DNA of 9,759 nucleotides from Betaproteobacteria bacterium. GTDB lineage: Bacteria > Pseudomonadota > Gammaproteobacteria > Burkholderiales > Burkholderiaceae_C. Shown here piece by piece: positions 1 through 5,077 of this stretch; within the stretch, counting starts at the first letter, position 1; every line of letters starts with the position of its first letter. Location of the stretch: positions 1 through 9,759 of the forward strand of contig JANXLW010000441.1 of the NCBI GenBank assembly GCA_025354965.1, written 5' to 3'. The notes under the pieces are model-generated. The model was not told where the DNA came from. It worked only from the letters and a program-made list of their open reading frames with translations, and ran no database searches. A program made the position numbers and the translations under genes.

Positions 1-43
1 GTCTTGTAGAAGACTTAAACTGGAGGCTGAGTTTTTTGTGATC

Positions 44-52
44 TTCAATAAT
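44..52 (+). promoter_or_regulatory. Possible aceA -10 region
   Basis: The sequence AATAAT at 47-52 matches the TATAAT consensus at five of six positions and lies in an AT-rich stretch before aceA. No convincing -35 box sits 16-18 nt upstream, so either an activator is used or this is chance. The start of the upstream region lies outside the window. Confidence 0.2.
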
Positions 53-87
53 CTTTTACGTTCAACCCTGTCTTAACGGAGCACCCC

Positions 88-1407
88 ATGCCACAGACCC
101 TGACCGAACAATTAAGCCGCGACCAGCAGATTTCCGCCCTCGAAAAAGACTGGGCGACCAACCCCCGCTGGAAGGGCATCAAACGCGGCTACAGCGCCGC
201 AGATGTGGTGCGATTGCGTGGTTCTTTTCCGATTGAGCACACGCTGGCCCGTCGTGGTGCCGAGAAACTGTGGAATCTTCTTCACACCGAACCCTACGTC
301 AACTGTCTGGGTGCGTTGACCGGGGGACAGGCGATGCAACAGGTCAAGGCGGGCGTGAAGGCTATTTACCTGTCGGGCTGGCAAGTGGCGGCCGACAACA
401 ACTCCTCGGCCTCCATGTACCCGGACCAATCGCTTTACTCGGTGGATTCCGTGCCCAAGGTAGTGGAACGCATCAACAATACATTCCGCCGCGCTGACGA
501 AATCCAGCATTCCAAAGGCATTGACGCAGGTGATGCCGGCTACATCGACAACTTTGCACCCATCGTCGCCGATGCCGAAGCCGGTTTTGGTGGTGTGCTG
601 AACGCGTTTGAGTTGATGAAGAACATGATCAAGGCCGGTGCGGCTGGCGTGCATTGGGAAGACCAGTTGGCCTCGGTCAAGAAGTGTGGCCACATGGGTG
701 GCAAGGTACTGGTGCCGACGGCCGAAGCCTGCCAGAAGCTGATCGCTGCACGCATGGCCGCCGATGTCTGCGGTGTGCCTACTCTGGTGATTGCCCGCAC
801 CGATGCTGAAGCGGCCGATCTGTTGACCAGCGACTATGACGAGAATGACAAGCCGTTCCTGACCGGTCAGCGCACGGCAGAAGGTTTTTACAAGACTCGA
901 AAAGGTCTGGACCAGGCTATTTCGCGCGCGGTGGCTTATGCCGACTACGCCGATCTGGTGTGGTGCGAAACCGGCACCCCCGATCTGGAGTTCGCGCGCA
1001 AATTTGCCGAAGCCGTGCGCAAGGCACACCCCGGCAAGATGATGGCCTACAACTGTTCGCCGTCATTCAACTGGAAGAAAAACCTGGACGATGCCACCAT
1101 TGCCAAGTTCCAGAAAGAACTCGGTGCCATGGGTTACAAGTACCAGTTCATCACGCTGGCCGGCATTCACTCGATGTGGTTTCACATGTTCGATCTGGCG
1201 CAAGACTATGTACAACGTGGCATGACAGCCTATGTGGAAAGACTGCAGGAACCTGAATTCGCGGCTCGGGACCGCGGCTACTCCTTTGTGTCACACCAGC
1301 AGGAAGTGGGTACTGGTTACTTTGACGAAGTGACCACTGCGATCCAGGGTGGCAAGTCCAGCGTCACCGCGCTGACCGGTTCAACTGAAGAAGAACAGTT
1401 CCACTGA
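88..1407 (+). CDS. aceA: Isocitrate lyase
   Basis: A 439-residue protein that cleaves isocitrate to glyoxylate and succinate, the first step of the glyoxylate shunt, in the cytoplasm; it allows growth on acetate and fatty acids. The diagnostic active-site motif KKCGHMGGK is at residues 198-206, with the catalytic Cys at 200. The Mg-binding region DAEAGFGG is at 162-169, SGWQVAAD at 96-103 and NCSPSFNW at 322-329. Length matches the family (E. coli about 434). The ATG at 88 has a GGAG Shine-Dalgarno 6 nt upstream (78-81) and no better alternative. A terminator follows 55 nt after the stop, so this looks like a single-gene unit separate from the translation genes downstream. KKCGH distinguishes it from methylisocitrate lyase, which carries KRCGH. 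Identification is secure. Confidence 0.98.
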   Translation: MPQTLTEQLSRDQQISALEKDWATNPRWKGIKRGYSAADVVRLRGSFPIEHTLARRGAEKLWNLLHTEPYVNCLGALTGGQAMQQVKAGVKAIYLSGWQVAADNNSSASMYPDQSLYSVDSVPKVVERINNTFRRADEIQHSKGIDAGDAGYIDNFAPIVADAEAGFGGVLNAFELMKNMIKAGAAGVHWEDQLASVKKCGHMGGKVLVPTAEACQKLIAARMAADVCGVPTLVIARTDAEAADLLTSDYDENDKPFLTGQRTAEGFYKTRKGLDQAISRAVAYADYADLVWCETGTPDLEFARKFAEAVRKAHPGKMMAYNCSPSFNWKKNLDDATIAKFQKELGAMGYKYQFITLAGIHSMWFHMFDLAQDYVQRGMTAYVERLQEPEFAARDRGYSFVSHQQEVGTGYFDEVTTAIQGGKSSVTALTGSTEEEQFH

Positions 1408-1427
1408 CCTTCCTGACCCGGTTGGTG

Positions 1428-1445
1428 CAGCGTAAAATTATGCTG
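1428..1445 (+). promoter_or_regulatory. Imperfect palindrome overlapping a -10-like TAAAAT
   Basis: CAGCGTAA-AA-TTATGCTG forms an 18-nt near-palindrome (8 bp per arm, one G-T/G-C asymmetry). It contains TAAAAT at 1433-1438, a reasonable -10 hexamer. No good -35 is seen at 16-18 nt. Being in the aceA-thrS gap, it may be a thrS promoter with an operator, but it could be coincidence. Confidence 0.25.
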
Positions 1446-1462
1446 TTCCGGCCTCCAGTCTC

Positions 1463-1488
1463 AAAAGCGCGGCTTGTCCGCGCTTTTT
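1463..1488 (+). terminator. Intrinsic terminator after aceA, close to thrS start
   Basis: A perfect 10-bp stem (AAAAGCGCGG at 1463-1472 with CCGCGCTTTT at 1478-1487) closes a 5-nt CTTGT loop and ends in a run of T. This is a textbook rho-independent terminator for aceA. It ends only 16 nt before the thrS ATG, so it would also lie in the leader of any thrS transcript that starts between aceA and the hairpin, where it could act as an attenuator. Confidence 0.88.
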
Positions 1489-1504
1489 CATTTATTTGCA
1501 AACC

Positions 1505-3430
1505 ATGATTCAAATCACACTTCCTGACGGCTCCAAACGCGACTATCCGGGTCCAGTGACCGTGGCCGAGGTTGCGGCATCGATTGGTGCTGGTCTGGCC
1601 AAGGCAGCGCTGGCCGGCAAGATTGACGGCAAGGTGATTGACACAAGTTGTCTGATCAACGCGAACAGCTCTTTGTCTGTCATCACGGCGAAAGATGCGG
1701 ATGGGTTGGAGGTGATTCGCCATTCGACCGCGCACTTGCTGGCCTACGCTGTCAAAGAACTTTTTCCGGATGCCCAGGTCACCATCGGACCAGTGATTGA
1801 GAACGGTTTTTTCTACGACTTTTCCTACAAACGGCCCTTCACGCTTGAAGATTTGACAACCATCGAAAAGAAGATGGTTGAACTCGCTTCGAAAGATGAA
1901 TTGGTGACCCGGCGTGTATTGCCCCGCGATGAGGCCGTTGCCTACTTCAAGGGCATGGGGGAGCACTACAAAGCCGAAATCATTGCCAGCATTCCGGCCA
2001 ACGAAGATGTTTCCTTGTACCGCGAAGGCAAGTTCGAGGATCTATGCCGCGGGCCGCACGTGCCCAGCACCGGCAAGCTGAAGTTTTTCAAGCTGATGAA
2101 ACTCGCTGGTGCGTATTGGCGTGGCGACCATCGCAACGAAATGCTGCAGCGAATCTACGGCACAGCTTGGGCCACTAAGGACGAGTTGCAACAACACTTG
2201 ACCATGCTCGAAGAAGCAGAGAAACGCGATCACCGCAAACTCGGACGCGAACTTGATTTGTTTCACATCGATGACCATGCACCAGGTCTTGTGTTCTGGC
2301 ATCCCAAGGGCTGGACGTTGTGGCAGGGGGTTGAGCATTACATGCGGCAAGTCTACCGAGACAACGGCTATCAGGAGGTCAAAGGCCCGCAAATTCTTGA
2401 TAAATCCTTGTGGGAGAAAACCGGCCACTGGGAGAAATACCGCGAGAACATGTTCACCACCGAGTCGGAAAAACGTGAATACGCATTGAAGCCGATGAAC
2501 TGCCCGGGTCATATTTTGATCTTCAAGCAGGGCATCAAGAGCTACCGCGATTTGCCGCTGCGCTACGGCGAATTCGGCCAGTGCCATCGCAACGAGCCTT
2601 CGGGTGGGCTGCACGGGATTATGCGGGTGCGTGGCTTCACGCAGGACGACGGCCACATTTTCTGTACCGAAGATCAGATTCTGCAGGAGTGTGTCGATTA
2701 CACCGCCCTGTTGCAAAAAGTCTACGCCGATTTTGGCTTTAAGAACATTATTTACAAAATTGCGACCCGCCCGGAAAAGCGCATTGGGTCCAACGAAAGC
2801 TGGGACAAGGCCGAGCATGCGTTGATGGAAAGTTTGCGTACGTCAGGCTGTGAATTTGAGATCACACTGGGCGAGGGCGCATTTTACGGGCCGAAGATTG
2901 AATACACATTGAAAGACGCCATCGGTCGTCAATGGCAATGCGGCACTATGCAGGTAGATTTCTTCATGACCGAAAGGCTGGACGCCGAGTATGTAGGTGA
3001 AGACGGTGCCCGGCATCGACCGGTCATGCTGCATCGTGCCATTGTGGGAAGTCTGGAGCGTTTCATCGGAATTTTGATCGAGGAAAGTGCCGGCGCGTTG
3101 CCGACCTGGTTGGCACCGGTGCAGCTTGCGGTACTCAATATCACCGACGCCCAAGCCGATTATTGTCGTGAAATCGTCGAAAAATTGAAAAAATCACTGC
3201 CAAATCAAGAGCTTAGGGTAGTGACTGATCTGCGCAATGAGAAAATTACGTATAAAATACGCGAGCATTCAATGCAGAAGCTGCCCTACATACTTGTCGT
3301 GGGTGACAAGGAGAAGGCAGCTGGTACCGTTGCAGTGCGCGCCCGGGGTGGTCTAGATCTCGGTGTGATGTCCCTCGATGCATTCGTGCAAATAGTCGCA
3401 GCCGATATCACTAACAAGTCTGTTGTCTGA
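1505..3430 (+). CDS. thrS: Threonyl-tRNA synthetase
   Basis: A 641-residue class II aminoacyl-tRNA synthetase that charges tRNA-Thr and edits mischarged Ser-tRNA-Thr. Domains in order: an N-terminal TGS-type domain (about 1-62); an editing domain with HSTAH (73-77) and CRGPH (181-185); a catalytic core with MNCPGH (331-336) whose Cys333, together with His384 and His510, forms the zinc site; and a C-terminal anticodon-binding domain from about 535. All key residues are present and length is normal (E. coli 642). I chose ATG 1505 (MIQITLPDGS) over an in-frame TTG at 1496 because it gives the usual family N-terminus. No Shine-Dalgarno is visible before either codon. It is the first gene of the thrS-infC-rpmI-rplT cluster. 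Confidence 0.98.
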   Translation: MIQITLPDGSKRDYPGPVTVAEVAASIGAGLAKAALAGKIDGKVIDTSCLINANSSLSVITAKDADGLEVIRHSTAHLLAYAVKELFPDAQVTIGPVIENGFFYDFSYKRPFTLEDLTTIEKKMVELASKDELVTRRVLPRDEAVAYFKGMGEHYKAEIIASIPANEDVSLYREGKFEDLCRGPHVPSTGKLKFFKLMKLAGAYWRGDHRNEMLQRIYGTAWATKDELQQHLTMLEEAEKRDHRKLGRELDLFHIDDHAPGLVFWHPKGWTLWQGVEHYMRQVYRDNGYQEVKGPQILDKSLWEKTGHWEKYRENMFTTESEKREYALKPMNCPGHILIFKQGIKSYRDLPLRYGEFGQCHRNEPSGGLHGIMRVRGFTQDDGHIFCTEDQILQECVDYTALLQKVYADFGFKNIIYKIATRPEKRIGSNESWDKAEHALMESLRTSGCEFEITLGEGAFYGPKIEYTLKDAIGRQWQCGTMQVDFFMTERLDAEYVGEDGARHRPVMLHRAIVGSLERFIGILIEESAGALPTWLAPVQLAVLNITDAQADYCREIVEKLKKSLPNQELRVVTDLRNEKITYKIREHSMQKLPYILVVGDKEKAAGTVAVRARGGLDLGVMSLDAFVQIVAADITNKSVV

Positions 3431-3480
3431 GCTGGTATTGAGCAAGATTGCAGCTTGTCCGCGTGTGCGAAACGGTTGTG

Positions 3481-3497
3481 GCTACGATTTTCGTAGC
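3481..3497 (+). promoter_or_regulatory. Hairpin in the infC leader
   Basis: GCTACGA (3481-3487) and TCGTAGC (3491-3497) form a perfect 7-bp stem with a 3-nt TTT loop. It ends 9 nt before the infC Shine-Dalgarno, in the 89-nt thrS-infC gap. There is no following T-run, so it is not a terminator. It may shape translation initiation of infC or be an mRNA processing or stability element; function is unknown. Confidence 0.5.
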
Positions 3498-3506
3498 AGA
3501 ATTTGA

Positions 3507-3522
3507 AAAGGATTAAGCCATC
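3507..3522 (+). promoter_or_regulatory. infC ribosome binding site and ATC start codon
   Basis: AAAGGA at 3507-3512, a 7-nt spacer carrying an in-frame TAA (3514-3516), then ATC. This ribosome binding site decides the start. In E. coli infC uses AUU, and IF3 discriminates against it when abundant, giving feedback control; the same logic is inferred here. Confidence 0.88.
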
Positions 3523-4113
3523 GCTACTGAATTTCGTGACCGCCGTCACCGCGAAGAACGCAAACACCGCCTGAACCGGGAAATCATGGCCCCGGAAGTT
3601 CGACTCTCGGGAGTCGAAAACGAGCCACTGGGAGTGGTCAGCCTGATGGAGGCCCTGCGCATGGCAGGTGATCTGGATGTGGATCTGGTAGAGATTTCCG
3701 CCACGGCGGTGCCGCCGGTTTGTCGCTTGATGGATTACGGCAAGTTCAAATACCAGGAGCAAAAGAAGGCGGCGGAAGCGAAGGCCAAGCAGACTGTTAT
3801 CGAAATCAAGGAAATCAAGTTCCGCCCAGGAACAGATGACGGCGACTACAACATCAAGATGCGCAACATCAAGCGCTTTTTGGCTGAAGGTGACAAGTGC
3901 AAGATCACACTGCGGTTTCGGGGACGCGAGATTACACACCAGGAAATTGGCATGGCTTTGCTGAATCGTATTCGCGCTGAGTTGGGGGATTTGATCTTGA
4001 TCGAGCAGTTTCCCAAGTTGGAAGGGCGCCAGATGATCATGATGATTGCGCCTGGCAAGAAGAAGATTGCAACCAAGCCGGTGGCAGACAGCGCGACGGC
4101 GGCAGTCTCTTAG
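3520..4113 (+). CDS. infC: Translation initiation factor IF-3 (ATC start)
   Basis: A 197-residue factor that binds the 30S subunit, prevents premature 50S joining and checks the initiation codon. It has a two-domain layout: N-domain about 20-75, the signature RLMDYGKFKYQEQKK at 69-83, a basic Ala/Lys-rich linker to about 91, then the C-domain to about 182 with FRPGTDDGDY at 101-110. I place the start at ATC 3520. An in-frame TAA at 3514 bars any longer form, and AAAGGA at 3507-3512 stands 7 nt before the ATC. The conserved residues encoded from 3523 (ATEFRDRRHREERKHRLNRE) belong to the family N-terminus and would be lost if the first ATG (3586) were used. Rare start codons are characteristic of infC and allow autoregulation by IF3. 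Confidence 0.95.
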   Translation: MATEFRDRRHREERKHRLNREIMAPEVRLSGVENEPLGVVSLMEALRMAGDLDVDLVEISATAVPPVCRLMDYGKFKYQEQKKAAEAKAKQTVIEIKEIKFRPGTDDGDYNIKMRNIKRFLAEGDKCKITLRFRGREITHQEIGMALLNRIRAELGDLILIEQFPKLEGRQMIMMIAPGKKKIATKPVADSATAAVS

Positions 4114-4122
4114 GAGTTTTGT

Positions 4123-4151
4123 AGTGCACGGGTTTAAACGACCGGTGCACT
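4123..4151 (+). repeat. Inverted repeat 1 after infC
   Basis: AGTGCAC (4123-4129) pairs with GTGCACT (4145-4151). After one G-G mismatch, GGT (4131-4133) pairs with ACC (4141-4143), leaving a 7-nt loop. It begins 9 nt after the infC stop. No T-tract follows, so it may protect the infC mRNA 3' end or belong to the rpmI leader. Confidence 0.5.
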
Positions 4152-4185
4152 GTGGAGAGGATGGCGGGTTAACACCTACCACCTA

Positions 4186-4211
4186 AAGTGGCGAACTAAG
4201 TAGCGCCACTT
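4186..4211 (+). repeat. Inverted repeat 2 in rpmI leader
   Basis: AAGTGGCG (4186-4193) pairs with CGCCACTT (4204-4211) around a 10-nt loop. The right arm can instead pair with the downstream AAGTGGC at 4265-4271, enclosing the next hairpin. Confidence 0.5.
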
Positions 4212-4224
4212 AAAACGGAGTTTC

Positions 4225-4262
4225 AGTTCCGACATAACTTGTACCCAAGTTATGTCGGAACT
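4225..4262 (+). repeat. Perfect 17-bp palindrome in rpmI leader (copy 1)
   Basis: AGTTCCGACATAACTTG (4225-4241), loop TACC, CAAGTTATGTCGGAACT (4246-4262): 17 uninterrupted base pairs. Beyond a C-A mismatch, TTT (4221-4223) and AAA (4264-4266) add three more. No T-run follows on either strand, so a terminator is unlikely. A related sequence is found before pheS at 5029-5065, so this is a small dispersed repeat. Its core AACTTG-N4-CAAGTT resembles a dimeric repressor operator, but the role is unknown. Confidence 0.85.
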
Positions 4263-4286
4263 AAAAGTGGCTCGGGGCCAACAAGG

Positions 4287-4303
4287 CTGCAAATAGTTTG
4301 CAG
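4287..4303 (+). repeat. Inverted repeat 4, near rpmI ribosome binding site
   Basis: CTGCAAA (4287-4293) pairs with TTTGCAG (4297-4303) around TAG. AGG (4284-4286) and CCT (4307-4309) can extend it across a 3-nt bulge. It ends about 20 nt before the rpmI Shine-Dalgarno, close enough to influence ribosome access, and is a plausible L20 contact helix by position only. Confidence 0.5.
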
Positions 4304-4338
4304 ACGCCTCACGAGCACAATGAAGAAGGAGCATGAAT

Positions 4339-4542
4339 ATGCCCAAAATGAAGACCAAGAGCGCGGCGAAGAAGCGCTTTCGCGTTCGTCCAGGTGGTAC
4401 CGTCAAACGCGGTCAAGCCTTTAAACGTCACATACTGACCAAGAAGACCACTAAAAATAAACGTCACTTGCGTGGTCCTACATCTGTTCATGAGTCCAAC
4501 ATGGGCCACATGTCACAGATGTTGCCAGGCCGTGGTATTTAA
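4339..4542 (+). CDS. rpmI: 50S ribosomal protein L35
   Basis: A 67-residue, very basic protein of the large ribosomal subunit. The family pattern MPKMKTKSAAKKRF opens the protein and a basic KNKRHLRGP segment follows at 40-47. The ATG at 4339 is preferred over the one at 4333 because AAGGAG (4326-4331) stands 7 nt before the former but only 1 nt before the latter, and because it gives the canonical N-terminus. It is followed 25 nt later by rplT, the usual pair. In relatives both genes are translationally repressed by L20 acting upstream of rpmI. Confidence 0.97.
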   Translation: MPKMKTKSAAKKRFRVRPGGTVKRGQAFKRHILTKKTTKNKRHLRGPTSVHESNMGHMSQMLPGRGI

Positions 4543-4567
4543 TTAACGACGAACAAGGAGTAATCAC

Positions 4568-4927
4568 ATGCCTCGCGTCAAACGTGGTGTAACGGCTCAC
4601 GCCCGCCATAAAAAAGTTTTAGCCCTTGCAAAAGGTTTCCGCGGTCGCCGCGGTAATGTCTTCCGCGTCGCTAAAGAAGCGGTAATGAAGGCCGGGCAAT
4701 ATGCCTACCGTGATCGCCGTACCAAAAAGCGTGTCTTCCGTCAGTTGTGGATTGCCCGTATCAATGCCGCTGCTCGTCAGTGCGGCATGACCTACAGTCA
4801 GTTTGCCAACGGTCTGAAAAAGGCGAACATCGAGATTGACCGCAAGGTTTTGTCTGATATCGCGGTCCATGACATGGCAGCTTTTGCCGGCATCGTGGAG
4901 CAGGTCAAGGCCAGGTTGGCTGCTTGA
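4568..4927 (+). CDS. rplT: 50S ribosomal protein L20
   Basis: A 119-residue basic protein that binds 23S rRNA early in 50S assembly. It shows the long basic N-terminal arm (MPRVKRGVTAHARHKK) and the L20 signature KKRVFRQLWIARINAAAR at about 53-70. Length is typical (E. coli 118). AAGGAG at 4555-4560 precedes the ATG with good spacing. L20 is the usual autorepressor of rpmI-rplT, which makes the structured region upstream of rpmI relevant. An intrinsic terminator starts 46 nt after the stop. Confidence 0.98.
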   Translation: MPRVKRGVTAHARHKKVLALAKGFRGRRGNVFRVAKEAVMKAGQYAYRDRRTKKRVFRQLWIARINAAARQCGMTYSQFANGLKKANIEIDRKVLSDIAVHDMAAFAGIVEQVKARLAA

Positions 4928-4973
4928 GATCGGGCCGGTTCGTTATTCTTTGAATAGCGCACCATGCAGAAGA

Positions 4974-5011
4974 AAAAAGGGCTAGAGCTTGAAAATGCGC
5001 TAGCCCTTTTT
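4974..5011 (+). terminator. Intrinsic terminator between rplT and pheS
   Basis: AAAAAGGGCTAG (4974-4985) pairs with CTAGCCCTTTTT (5000-5011). One mismatch and two inner pairs (GC/GC) follow, with an 8-nt loop and a T-run in the right arm. It should end most transcripts from infC-rpmI-rplT or act as the attenuator for pheST. A TATAAA lies just after it at 5015-5020 with TTGAAA at 4989-4994, but their 20-nt spacing is too long for a confident pheS promoter. Confidence 0.87.
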
Positions 5012-5028
5012 CAATATAAACGCAGCTA

Positions 5029-5065
5029 CAGAGACGACTAACTTGTACTCAAGTTATGTTGGAAC
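5029..5065 (+). repeat. Degenerate copy 2 of the rpmI-leader palindrome, before pheS
   Basis: Positions 5039-5065 match 4235-4261 at 25 of 27 bases; both differences are C in copy 1 and T here. The left arm is diverged (CAG, three mismatches, CGAC, a 1-nt deletion), leaving only a 7-bp hairpin TAACTTG/CAAGTTA around TACT. It ends 2 nt before the pheS Shine-Dalgarno (5068-5073), so it could affect pheS translation or be an operator. Confidence 0.75.
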
Positions 5066-5077
5066 ACAAGAGGATTT

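Larger units (their letters stand above)
4114..4338 (+). promoter_or_regulatory. Structured infC-rpmI intergenic region, candidate L20-type leader
   Basis: This 225-nt gap has no convincing ORF but holds four consecutive inverted repeats (4123-4151, 4186-4211, 4225-4262, 4287-4303). None is followed by a T-run, so they are not intrinsic terminators. GCCACTT at 4205-4211 can pair either with AAGTGGC at 4186-4192 or with the second AAGTGGC at 4265-4271, giving mutually exclusive folds. In E. coli and Bacillus, L20 represses rpmI-rplT by binding the mRNA leader between infC and rpmI. The position here is equivalent, so an L20-responsive leader is the leading inference; I cannot match it to a known L20-leader family by eye. 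Confidence 0.5.

Noticed and set aside
112..1029. Long minus-strand open frame inside aceA (305 residues)
   Set aside because: It is antisense to a complete, motif-bearing isocitrate lyase, has no recognisable domain, and is a by-product of GC-rich codon use.
1496..1504. TTG at 1496 as the thrS start
   Set aside because: ATG 1505 gives the standard ThrS N-terminus, and the TTG has no ribosome site to favour it.
3286..4182. Minus-strand open frame of 298 residues across the thrS end and infC
   Set aside because: It covers conserved coding sequence on the other strand and its protein has no family features.
4239..4424. Plus-strand open frame of 61 residues overlapping the rpmI start
   Set aside because: It begins inside the palindrome, has no ribosome site, and runs out of frame through the real L35 gene.
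4964..5041. 25-residue ORF between rplT and pheS as a possible leader peptide
   Set aside because: It has no Shine-Dalgarno, only one Phe codon, and its codons are the terminator stem itself.
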